Assembly (NCBI RefSeq): GCF_016808335.1
Contig: NC_053150.1
Location: 25,130,538-25,194,537 of the forward strand
DNA: 64,000 nt
Source of the DNA: Panicum virgatum
Taxonomy: Eukaryota; Streptophyta; Magnoliopsida; Poales; Poaceae
Reading direction: 5' to 3'
The notes beneath the pieces are model-generated. The model did no database searches. It was given only the letters and a program-made list of their open reading frames with translations, and was not told the DNA's origin. Shown piece by piece: positions 41,657 through 52,562 of this stretch; within the stretch, counting starts at the first letter, position 1; each line of letters begins with the position of its first letter. The position numbers were made by a program, and so were the translations under genes.

Positions 41657-44225
41657 ATGCCCGAGGGAACAACCCTTGTTTTCGGTTCTTGGGCATGCAC
41701 GGCTAGCGGATCGGGCAGCTTCTCCAGCCACCTTGTCACGCCCCACTCGCCTAAACCGAAATCACTCTCCAACTCACCGACATCTTCGAAATTGCAGATC
41801 TCGATGGGAAAAGAGCTCTACTCGATCTCGGTTCGGTCAACGCAGAAAATGTGTCAACTCCAACTCGAACTCTCGGGTCAGTCGAGTTCGATACAAATTC
41901 TGACTCCAAAAAACCTCACCTTTCCGAAACTCTCAGAAAATACGTGGTTTACCTCAAGTCAATCAAACGCCCAAAGATCGACAACTCAGAACTACTCGAT
42001 GGAGTAGCAGGGTTTTAATATCCAACCGGTGTACGGTAACCGCCGGCCTCCGGTATCGGTATACCGGTCCGGTTTGGCCGGTTACCGGTCGGAACTGGTG
42101 GAATTCAAATTTGAATTCAAATGGCACAGTTCAACCGGTTTGTACCGGTATACCGGCCGATTAGACCGGTATACCGGCCGGTTTGACCGGTTTACCGGCC
42201 AGTCTGGCCGTGACTGGTAACCGGTCGGTTTGCCTGGTAACCGGTCAAATTCAATTTTTTTCTTTTTTGGTTTAAATTAAAATGGCCGCAAAGTATGCTA
42301 AATAAATGTTTGTATAACATATTTTAGTCTAAATGAACCCTCCAACCCTCTTTTGTACTACTTTTACATTGTATTTGTATACTTTTATATGCATGTTTTT
42401 TTTGTTTAACTTCAAATCCCCGCAAACTACTAAATGAACGAATTTTTGAGAAAATTTGACACCATTAGATTCGTCGCACCTTGAAGTATTTTTAGGATTT
42501 TTTTGGGAATTTTTCATTTTTTTGAATTTAAATTTAAATTTTGAATTTGGGCCGGTTTGGTACCGGCCCAAACCGGAACCGGACCGGTTCCCACCGGTTA
42601 GGTAAACCCTGTGGATTAGATCGAGTTTCATGATCAATAGAGGGATGCATCAAACTTGCAGAATCTGCCCTTGGCTCATCTATAGCACAGCAGAACCCAA
42701 AAGTACTGAACCCACCACAGGAATGGTCGGGTGATATACTCTCAGAGATCAGTCGAGTAGATTCTAAGCTCGCCGACTGCATTAAGATAGCTGAAGGCAC
42801 TCTGCAAAATATGAAACAGAAATCGGGAGGAGGAATCTGCGGGGGATCTGGAAAAACAAACCCCTTGGCTTGTTCGGATGGGACCGTCTTTCTCCAAGAA
42901 ACCTTAGAACCCTTCACCGAAATCTGCTCACACTTAGACTCCTGAACCAATCGAGTCCCCGTTTGACTAGGACTTTGATCAATTCATGAACAGCCTCGAC
43001 AACTTCGAACCATTTGATGATCTCGAAGACTGGTCAGATAACGTCGACTTGTTCATTGATGCTATAGCCAATCTACCCCAGCATGCTGACGCCCTTTGGG
43101 AACTGGCCAAACTCAAGAAGGGAAAAGCCAAAGCTCCAGAACAATCCAGCAAGTCAATCTTCAACAAACCCTAGATTAAAGAGCCTCAAGGACTGACTCC
43201 CACACAATCATGGCTGCATTGGATGAACAAGAACGCCCACCGCGTAGAGATGGGCATCTCGCTTCTTGCTCACCCAAATCACACATATTCCAAAATCAGT
43301 GGCCTAACTGATTCCTACTCCGAGTACTCTTCCAACTCGGAGGATGAGCTGGATGACCTAATCTAGTACAGCAAACAAGTCGAGTCCAACTCGACTAAGA
43401 ATTCCAAGTCCAATCAGGACTCCCTCCCAAACTTGGTCATATATGTAACACCGCAAGGACGGACAATGCGCCTGAAGGAGACACAAGATCCTAATGCCTC
43501 CGGCTGTCAGCCAACAGATCTACCCTTCCAATAGAGCACTCCATTAGACCCGTCCTCGAGCAAACAAGACCAAGAAGTTCAAGATCTTTGCCGTGAAATC
43601 CTCATGGTTCGCATCTCCAAAGTCCACGAACCTGAGGACGACTCCACGGAGCGTCTCAACCTCGATGACTACAATTCTAATGATTTCGACGAGTATCTCT
43701 CCGACAACATGGAGACTACTCTGCCCACGATCACAGAAGCCCAAGCTACTACCAAGCAAGATCCGCCTGCACCTCCTCCAACAGTAACAGGCACGATGCA
43801 ATCGGAAGAGCAGCAGCCAGCAGAAGATCTTTACGAGCGTCGTCGCTTGCTTAACCAGAAGAGGGCGTTCAGACGTCAGCACCTCGGCAACCGCCAGCAA
43901 GAGCAGTAGGGCGACAACTACGACTACTCCAATTGCGACCTCCGCAGCGTGATCAACATTGTTCGCTACACGCATAACATCATCATCTCAAGGAGAAAGG
44001 AACGCGAGGAAATAGAGGCTTACAACCCTTCTTCCAACTACTGCATCCCAGCAAATGCTTTTGCATCCTTCAAGAAGCACAAGCCGGCAAGTACTCGTCC
44101 CTAGGGTAAACCGCACACCCAACATCATGGAGAAACATCTCTCGACAGAGACAGGATCAACAAGACGCTCCTATGCAAGTGCTCCATGCACCCAAAGAGC
44201 TCTCACACTATCTTCGAGTGCGACT
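41657..44225 (+). pseudogene. gag-like ORF of C2
   Basis: ATG 41657 begins M-P-E-G-T-T-L-V-F as in C1. The frame is broken by indels soon after, by the hAT-like element at 42008-42611 and by stops at about 43172, 43364-43366, 43532, 43907 and 44102-44104. The TAGs at 43364 and 44102 are shared with C1. Recognisable pieces are 42986-43174 (aspartate-rich, then A-K-L-K-K-G-K-A-K) and 43604-43909. The final finger C-x2-H-x4-H-x4-C is at about 44175-44216. It has no protease or pol domains. It is a second copy of the C1 protein. Confidence 0.65.
42008..42611. mobile_element. Small non-autonomous hAT-like DNA transposon (604 bp)
   Basis: The ends are CAGGGTTT and AAACCCTG, and the 8-bp flanks are TGGAGTAG (42000-42007) and TGGATTAG (42612-42619). 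C1 has the uninterrupted site with a single TGGAGTAG. CAGGG ends with an 8-bp TSD are typical of the hAT superfamily. The first and last 200 bp carry many CCGGT and ACCGGTATACCGG strings, probably subterminal binding sites. There is no transposase. Confidence 0.85.
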
Positions 44226-44677
44226 CACACCTAACCGGTCAGCACTGGAGTTCTGATCAGAACCTCATAACTTGATCATGTTCGAGAATACTTTGCCTCT
44301 TAAGGTACGCATGGATACAACTCCATGTATCAACTATCATGATCGAGTAGGCGCGGTGCCGCCAAAACTCATGACTTTCGAGTACAATTATTCGACACGT
44401 CAAAGGATAGCATAATCCTTCCATAAAGCAAGTACTTAATATTACACAAATATTCCAACATTTGTTCAAAGTACTTGTGGCCCACACGCCAAATAAATAT
44501 CACATTCAAGGTTCAAGGGGACTCGGGCTTGCTCAGAGCCTCCACTATCTGGTCAGCCACCACAAAGGTTTCTTGCAAATACTAATTGAACTGGGCATCA
44601 GTACAATCAGACTTTGCGCCCTTCCCAAGTGCATCAAGAGAAGTTTGTGGCCAGTAGGACTTCACCAACCCGAGTAC
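44226..44677 (+). other. 3' spacer of C2 left of B2
   Basis: It matches 32135-32475 of C1 in inverse orientation. No coding frame is seen. A deletion junction at about 44228 marks where C1 has the tandem array. It ends with the TSD AGTAC (44673-44677). Confidence 0.65.
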
Positions 44678-47600
44678 TGTGACACCCTAGGTGTCTGCAC
44701 TGTAGTTGTGTATCTATTTTATGCATCATGTGCTTGATTGCTTGAAAAAGGATCTTTTTTGTAAATATAAAAGGTTATATGTGTAATTATGATTTTATGC
44801 AAGGTCCTTTCTATAGTTATATTTGAATAGGTTGTGGAATTATAGCTTTTGTGGAGGGTGTTTTTGCAAAATATAGTGTAATCATTGCATGGCAGGAAAA
44901 TTTTCAATTCAGCCTAAGTTTTAAGTGAATTTGCATTGAAAAAGACAAAATTCCCTGGAATTCAAAATCCCTCCTATGTTTTCAAAAATAGCCCTTGAAT
45001 CTTTGATCAAATAAATTTTTGCACAACATCAAAGTTGTAGATCTTGAAAAGTTGAACAACTTTCATGTTGGGCACTTTTTTATTTGAGCCATATTTTAAA
45101 AGTTATCGCTGGTTTACATTTGGGTCCCTGGAATTTTTGGAAATTGCATTTGGGTCCCTTTTCCCCTTCCTCCAGCTTGCTTGCCCGCTTCCCCTGTCGT
45201 CGCCGCTGTGCAGTGCCGCCGCCCGCCGTGGAGGGCCAGCTGGCCACCTCCTGCTTCGCGCTGGCGCCCACGCGTCGCTCAGGACCTCCTCCACCGCTTC
45301 TTGCCTCGCGCTGGTGCCCTCTCCCCTCGCCACGCCGCCCAGAACCGCCCGCGCGGCCGCCACCTCGACGCCACCATGGACAGCCTGGGTTAGAGGCCGC
45401 CACTCTCTCCTTTCGCGCGCATTAAAACCAGGAGGACCCCCTCCTTCTTTTCCCTTCGCTCATTTGCCGATTCCCCACTCCGACGCCCCAGAACACAGCC
45501 GCCGCTCCGCAGAACGCCAGCGAGCTCACCCTCGCTGTTGACCCACCTCACCGCAGCTCCTCCGCCCGCGCTGACCCCCTAGCGAGCTCTGCTGTGTCCT
45601 GGCGCAGCTCCCCGACTACTTCTCATCGCCCAATCCCCACTGGAACCATCCCGCCGCCGTAGCCGAGCTCCTGCCAGCCGCCGCTCGCCGTCGACACCCT
45701 TACTCCGGTCCTCCTCTCGAGCTCCCAAGCCACCCAGAGCTTCGCCTTGACTTCCCCTCCGTTTTCCCCAACCTACCCCTCGCCGCCGGTGAGCTTAGAC
45801 GCCGGATTTGGCAGTCAAACACTCGATCCCCTGCTCTAACCTCGGCAAGGACCTCCCAGCTAGAATTCGAGAAACGCCAGGGGGTTATTTGAATAGCTTG
45901 TGACTCATATGAATAGTAGTAGCATGGGCTTATTTGTTATTTCTAGCTGTAAACTTTGAAATTCAATAGAAATTCGTAGAAAATTTGTAAAATAGCAAAT
46001 CCAGTTGTTCTGGAATCCTTGTGTAAAGCTCTATGCAGTCGAATCAAAATATGGTGGATGTTTGTTGAATGTTTTTGCTGTACAAATTAATTTGTGTCAC
46101 TAGGTATATAAAGACTAGTTGTTTTATCTTTTTCTTAACTGATGATTGAAACCATGTATTGCTGTGAAATTTTTATGGTGGTTTGTTCATCTGACACTAG
46201 TGTTTCTATAAAAATTTCGTGGTCAGTTCTCATGTGTAGCTATTTCTTTGGTGTAATCTTTGTTTAGTAGACTTTAATTATGATAAATAGTTTATGTTGA
46301 TGTTAAATCATGAAAATATTTCTAAGTGTTCTGTTTGAATAGTTTACTTGTCCATGAAGTTTGAGCCCCAGTTCATGAACAAAACAGGAGTTAAAAATGA
46401 ATCTTGTTAATCTGATGTATGTTTTGTTTATTTTCTCAAAATTAATTCTTTGCAGATAAAATCATGAAACATTCAAAGTAGGTAAATCATCCCTGTGTCG
46501 ACCTACTGTTAAATTTTGAGATTATTTTTTGCTATATTTTAACCTGTATAATTCAATCTTGTTCTAGGTGTTGTCTGAATGAATGAATTGTTCTGATTAA
46601 ATTGCTACATGTTTTGACATTAAATTTTCAGGATATCTTACTCTGCTCTTATTATGTTTATTGTAATTTTTTCTAAATTGATTACTGTTTGTGCTCTGAG
46701 TTGTTGATTTATTAACAAACCATGATTTAATTGCTATAGGAAGCTACTCCCACTTGTTTAGGAAGTTAGTATAGCTTTCTTGTGCTGTTAATCATGATGC
46801 CTTGTGTAGTTATAGTTGTTAGTTAACTACTCTATAAACGATTGCCCATGTGTGTATTAATTTTGTTTGCTTAGTTTCACCACATCGGGAGTGTGTTGAT
46901 AATACTGTTCTTGCATTACATATAGATATGACTGCCTTATCGGACGGGACATACGAGCTGATCCCGGATTTCGAAGGAGGTGATCTCGAAGCTCAAGTGA
47001 ACACTGCTGTACAAACTGAAGCGCCGGACCAAATTTCGGAAGAGCCCAGGGCTGAAAATAGTTAGTGACTACCGAGAAGGCAAGCCCCGGACATAACCTA
47101 TATTTCAAATTATTATCATTTACTGTTATTACTTACTTATGCATTTACAGTTCTTAGGATTTGAATTGAAACCCTAGATGCATGATCATAGGAACCTATG
47201 TACTGAACACTAGACTTGAGTTCGACTACTTGCTAAGCTTATAGGACCGGTAAAAGTCGAGTGATTGCCTATCACTTGCGAGCTCTATAGGAATTGCTTG
47301 TTTACCTTTCTGTTATCAATATAAGGACGACAGACGGGGTTGTGTTCGATATCATGACCTTGTGTGAGACCCCGTCTGTGTTGATGAACTTGCTAAGGTC
47401 ACGGTGTGTGGTAGCGGTGGTTAAGTTTTTGAACATACTAGCCACATGCCGTAAATATGGTACGCAGCAAGCCTAGTAGCCGATTGGACCGGGGAGTGGA
47501 TATACCTTTCACTCTCTCTTAGGGATAGGTTTTATTTTTATGTTGCGCAATGCTACAACTTCGAGGGACAAGGTTGGACCTTGGAGCCCTATAGTCGGGG

Positions 47601-48524
47601 AGAGTGACCCTATCCACAAGCCGGAAAGAAAGGTAAATGGTTGTTTGGGAACGACTCGACGGTGTTCCAAACGTGTGTGTTAGGTCTGCCTGGCCAGGTT
47701 AACAAATTCGATTCGAATCGTTTGCATCTCACAGTTTAGGACTGCTTGATCCCTTTGCCACACAGAGTAATAAGAGCAACATTATTATGATCAATCTTGT
47801 TGTTTGCTTAGAGTTTTACCATGATTGGATAGTAGTTGCTTACATAGAATGGTTAATCAACTAGAATCTTGGAAGCTAAAACTTGAAAGTAAGGTCCTAC
47901 TCTTTATTGCTTTTCAGCAAAAGGAAAACCAGCGCCTCTTAGAACCTTGCATATTCTAGCTAAAGTGGGCTACGTATACCCGTTGACGGTTAAGTCTTGC
48001 TAAGTATTGGAATACTCAGCCTTGTTGTTGAAACCCTTTTCAGGTATGAGTTTTGAGGATCAGATCGCTAGCTTGACCTATCCCTGCTCTTTGCCTCCTG
48101 GCTGATCCGTAGAGTGGGATACGTCTTCGGCCGGCAACGACCCTGACGAGTGATACCATGCTTGGGCTAGCCTGGTATACTTTTGTGACGTGTTGTAGCC
48201 GTCGTGTATTATCTTCCGCTGTTTAAACTCTGAAGCTTTACCCTTATGTTTTGTTTAACTAGTTTACTAAGTTTGGTTTTGTAATAATGTCTTGAACTAG
48301 CTGTAATCAATACCTTGCCTGTGTTGTAAAAAAATTGTGGTTGTAATATCTCTGGACTCGCCTTCGTGCGGGCTATGCTTGTTCGATCCGAGAACCGGTG
48401 GTTGAATCGGGACGTTACCCGACAGACAAAGAATTGTTCCGTTTGAAGTGTGTTTGAGTCGGTGTTGCCTTTATGGTGATGGCCTCCGCACTTGAGCCGG
48501 GATAATTCAGTTGGTTCTGCCACA
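44678..48524 (+). repeat. 5' LTR of B2 (3.85 kb)
   Basis: It starts TGTGACACCCTAG and ends GGTTCTGCCACA. A GC-rich block lies at about 45170-45840 with chance frames on both strands. The rest is AT-rich. It is collinear with 55951-59721 and with the inverse of 18768-22582. Confidence 0.93.
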
Positions 48525-48813
48525 GCTGTTATCCGAGCTACAAGCGTACACCAGAGGTGTTGGAACCTTAAAAATCGATTTCCGTATAAAATTGGAACAA
48601 CAAGGTATTTCGGAAAACTACGTTGGATTCATTAAGGGTTGTGCATAGAACGTAAAGTCCTAGGGAATTTACGGGAATTACTAGGTGGCTATTTATATAT
48701 GGTTTATGTTATCTGACTTCCAGCACTTTACATTTTGTCAAACCATACTCACAAGCAACTCTTAATTTTTGTAACGACGCACCTACATTAAGGTAAGATG
48801 GTAAGGATCCTCA

Positions 48814-49069
48814 GTCAGCTGAGGGAGACTGACCTTCCCATCTGTGATGCGAGCCGAACGCTGCCCTCAAGCAGTGGCTTACTTGAGGTGCCCCCAATAT
48901 ACCAACTATTAGTTGACTATATTGGAAGTAAAGTGTACTCCGTCAGCTGAGGGAGTCTGACCTTCCCGTTGGCGATGCGAACCGAACACTGCACTCAAGC
49001 AGTGACCTACTTGAGCTGCTGCCAATATACTGACCTCGGTCGACTATATTGGGAGTAAAGGAACTTGTG
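48814..49069 (+). repeat. Two-unit tandem repeat with hairpins in the B2 leader
   Basis: The unit length is 128 bp and the units are about 80 per cent alike by eye. Each contains GTCAGCTGAGGGAG, a CTCAAGCAGTG to CTTGAG inverted repeat and a CCAATATA to TATATTGG inverted repeat. Both units are kept in B1 (about 29390-29640), so the arrangement is older than either insertion. Confidence 0.8.
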
Positions 49070-49192
49070 AATACGCCACTGAGTAGCGTATGTTAACGTT
49101 GGTCATACGGCGGAAATTGTATGGCTGCCGCTTCTATAGTGAGCGGTAATGTATGGGGACACTTTCATGAGTGCTGGCATGAAAGGTTCAAT

Positions 49193-49194
<2 letters not shown>

Positions 49195-49284
<90 letters not shown>
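49195..49284. repeat. (AT)45 microsatellite
   Basis: 90 bp of perfect AT dinucleotide. The same place in B1 (29236-29251) has only (AT)8. Confidence 0.95.
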
Positions 49285-49288
<4 letters not shown>

Positions 49289-49877
49289 TATGTCAATCTT
49301 CTGCAGGTACACTAACCGCAATTCGATAAGTTAAGAACGGTTAGAATTTACCGACTAGCTATATAGGGAGAGCCGTATCTATGTTATGCCACCGTGCTAA
49401 CCACGTAAGTCCAACCATAGTTGGCAATTGTTTATCTTGTGAGGAACGAATAGGACGTGCATGCATATTTGGTTGATGTTTGAATTGGTTCCTAGTATTT
49501 GAAGTTTTTACATGAGCTTTTTAAGGAATTTCTAGTATGAATCCTCATAGATAAGTGTTAGTGTGCTTAAACCATAAGTGAGTTAAATTTTGATTTTAGG
49601 AGCAGGCTTGTTAAAATGCTTAGACTTTCTTGGATGAAAAAGATGGTTTTGAGTTGTGTCTTCATCCTAAGCCCCATCTTGTTGTTATAAGGATCTTTTC
49701 ATTCCTTAGAATCTCAAATGATGAACCAGTACCAATTGTGGTTTATTATTTTTTGAGTTTGGAACCATATCATCTTTTGAATTTGAATCACATTTGCTTT
49801 GCTGCAGTCTTCTTAAATCTTTATTTGAGAAGTTTTGAGATAATCACATAACTCACATTTGAATCTTTTTGATTCAG

Positions 49878-50780
49878 ATGGCGTCTTGTCCCCATATCTT
49901 TTGGGATGAGGAGGGAAATGCTCATACCGACTGTCTGTACTGGGAGGGTTTTCCGAGGATTCTGTGGGATACACTTCGTACCTTCCACTACCCAGATCCA
50001 CCCCAGTACACGGGACGCCAGTTTTCTGAGGATGGAGTTCAGAAGAATAGAGTTACAATGACCATTCCTCAGCACCCCACCTTGGAGTGGCCACATATCG
50101 AGATTGAGGTGATTGGGTACCGTCTTGTGGATGCTTTTGAGACAGCAGCTCTCAATGCTATCACCACTTTTTGTGAGCACCATCCCGAGGAGGTAGCTGC
50201 GTATCCTATTGGTTTGTTTCCAGCAGTCAGTGCTAGCAATGCAGAGTGGCTTTTCAGGATCACACACTTCGGGCACTTAGTTGGAGATATAGCGGATGAG
50301 ACTATTCAGGCTGTGACCAGATATATGAATGCTCAGTCCCACTACCAGATACTTCAGCAGCGACACATGGACCAGGTGATAGACTTGGCCCAGAGTTTTC
50401 AGCGAGGTCTTCGTTTGAGAGATACCCAGATTCAGGGACTTCAGGATGGCGTTGCTAGGAGGGATCATGCCATTGCACATTTTGAGCATCAGGCTTTGGA
50501 GCATGGTGCTGAGATAGTGCAGCATGATACAGTGATTGGTTTTCTTCAGGGGCAGGTACATGAGCTTCAAGCAGATTGGGCTGATGCTTTGGCCCATATT
50601 GGCATGCTCCAGGAGCAACTAGATGTTCTAGCTGAGCCTGCAGTAGCAGAAGAGGACCTAGAGGAGGTTGAGGGAGTTTCTGATTTGGATTCGGAGCACG
50701 CACTTGCTGAGCCTAACCCTCAGCCGGACGACTCTTCTTCCGGCAGTGCCTCTTCTGTGGGCAACCTCGACGACTTCTAG
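49878..50780 (+). CDS. Accessory ORF upstream of gag in B2, uncharacterised, 300 aa
   Basis: ATG 49878 directly follows an acceptor-like TTTTTGATTCAG; an ATG three codons upstream is in frame but lies within that motif, so I prefer 49878. The protein has a conserved N-terminal half with W, C and P residues, a Q-, R- and L-rich heptad region (about residues 165-250, likely coiled coil) and an acidic, serine-rich tail. There is no stop or frameshift over 300 codons, and it matches the B1 ORF at about 84 per cent by eye. No known domain is recognised. It is not Gag, which is separate and downstream with its own Retrotrans_gag core. A role in particle assembly, RNA binding or host targeting would be guesswork. 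Confidence 0.75.
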   Translation: MASCPHIFWDEEGNAHTDCLYWEGFPRILWDTLRTFHYPDPPQYTGRQFSEDGVQKNRVTMTIPQHPTLEWPHIEIEVIGYRLVDAFETAALNAITTFCEHHPEEVAAYPIGLFPAVSASNAEWLFRITHFGHLVGDIADETIQAVTRYMNAQSHYQILQQRHMDQVIDLAQSFQRGLRLRDTQIQGLQDGVARRDHAIAHFEHQALEHGAEIVQHDTVIGFLQGQVHELQADWADALAHIGMLQEQLDVLAEPAVAEEDLEEVEGVSDLDSEHALAEPNPQPDDSSSGSASSVGNLDDF

Positions 50781-51420
50781 GCACCCTAGGCTTGTCCTAG
50801 ATAGCTTGTGTTTTTCTTGTTGTAGCATATGTATATAGGGAAGTTAATGTTGTAAAATAGCCCTAGGGAGGAGTACCACTTGTTGTATTATATGTGGTAA
50901 GGGTGTATGATGCTAGATTGTAAGAAAAATGCTACTTTGGATGTAATATAAGTAGCGACTACCAGTTTGGAAATCATGATCTTCCTACTTGCCAAATCTC
51001 TTCATTTGTGCATTTCTAGGCCGTTTGATGAATACTAAAGATGTTGTAAGTTTTGTGGCATGTGTGCTCATCAAATTTTAGCCTATTGAATCTGTGAGAC
51101 TATATTTTTAGTCCAATCACTTCTATGATCTCTATTGATTAGCAGCATAGCACAGAACGATGAAGAGTGAATTGCTAGATTATCTTCTTTACCCTTTTGC
51201 TCTCAGCGTTGAGTATCAATATGATGGAGCATGAAGTTATCTAACAGTTGACCAATTCTGTATTATGTGGTTGAACAAATATGTGTTATGCGTATTGTGT
51301 TACACCGCATCTAGCTAAATTCTGCTGATTTTGTTTTGATATCCAATGTATGATCATTGCACGTACCATTGATTTGGGAGCACGAAAAATGTATCTAATG
51401 GATGTCTTCCATAATTACAG
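50781..51420 (+). other. Spacer between accessory ORF and gag in B2
   Basis: AT-rich, no coding frame supported. It ends with CCATAATTACAG directly before the gag ATG, as in B1. Confidence 0.65.
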
Positions 51421-52562
51421 ATGGTTGGTCATACTCGTGGAACGCCTGATGGCTTCGGTCGTGAAGCTGGCAGTGGATCTCAGCAGCCACCGCCACCCCC
51501 GTCGAATCTGGCCGAGTTAATGGCCATGCAAACAGAATTGCTTGGCCAGCTGGTCCAAGGGCAACAAAATCAGGCACGCCAACAACATGGAGGACGCGAG
51601 GCACAACCAGCGGGTTACCATGAATTCTTTGGTACCCAACCTCTGCTTCTCAGCAAGGCTGATGACCCACTGGACGCCGATGCTTGGCTCCGTACTATCA
51701 ATTCCAAGTTTCCTCTGCTAGCGGTACCTTGTGCTGACGCAAACAAGGCCCACTTTGCTGCCCAACAGCTTCGTGGTTCTGCTCGTATATGGTGGGATCA
51801 TTATTGTGCGATGCAGCCTGCTGAACATGTCATTTCTTGGGAGGAATTCTGAAATGTCTTCAGATCACATCATATTCCTGAGGGACTGATTGAAAGAAAG
51901 TTGAATGAGTTCTTGGCTCTGAATCAGGGAACCCGCACTGTTCTACAATATGCACAGGTCTTCAATCACTTGTGCCAGTATGCGGGCCATCATGCAGATA
52001 CTGATGCCAAGAAACATGACCGTTTTCGTCGTGGCCTTAATACCAAGCTCAAGGAACGTCTGAACTTGGTTCAGCCCAATACTTATAATGAGCTGGTTAA
52101 TATGACCATTACTCAAGAGGACTGTATCAATGCACATCGTGCTGAGAAGAAGCGAAAGGCACCAGCTGGACCCTCGAGTGCTCAGCCACCGAGATATCGC
52201 CTGGTGTAGAATACTCCACCAAGACCTCCACAGAGAAATGCCCCAACGGGCAGGCTTGTTTTTAGGCCGCCTCAGCAGCAAGGAGGATTCAGACCTCTAG
52301 TGCCTCAGCAGCAGCAACAGCAGCAGTTTGGCCCAAGGCCGAATGCCCCACAGTTCAATCGTGGGAATGGCAACAATCGGTGCTATAACTGCGGCAGTAC
52401 TGATCATTTCACTAGAAATTGTCCACGACCCAAGAGGTCTGATCCAGGGCAGAACTCCAACCAGAACAACAACAAAGGCTAGGGCAAAAGGCAAATGGTG
52501 CAAGTTCGGCAAGGGCGAGTAACTTCACTACTCTTGTAGAGCTTCCCGAAGGAGCACCAGTA
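51421..52562 (+). pseudogene. gag of B2
   Basis: ATG 51421 follows TTACAG. Retrotrans_gag core: D-P-L-D-A-D-A-W near 51665, R-I-W-W-D-H-Y near 51785, G-L-I-E-R-K-L-N-E-F near 51885. A Q- and P-rich linker and a CCHC knuckle (C-Y-N-C-G-S-T-D-H-F-T-R-N-C, near 52381-52422) follow. Stops at 51850 (TGA), 52207 (TAG, CAG in B1) and 52480 (TAG), and a one-base deletion near 52520 relative to B1, break the frame between the knuckle and the protease. Gag builds the particle and binds genomic RNA. Confidence 0.85.

Larger units (their letters stand above)
48525..49877 (+). other. Leader of B2: PBS region, 128-bp tandem repeat, microsatellite
   Basis: The PBS-like TGTTATCCGAGC lies at 48527-48538 (B1 has TGGTATCCGAGC). 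Two 128-bp units start near 48814 and 48942, each with several short inverted repeats. (AT)45 is at 49195-49284. The leader ends with GAATCTTTTTGATTCAG before the accessory ATG. No open frame is supported; apparent Y-I repeat frames come from the microsatellite. Confidence 0.7.

Noticed and set aside
49103..49334. Frames encoding Y-I repeats
   Set aside because: They are translations of the (AT)45 microsatellite.
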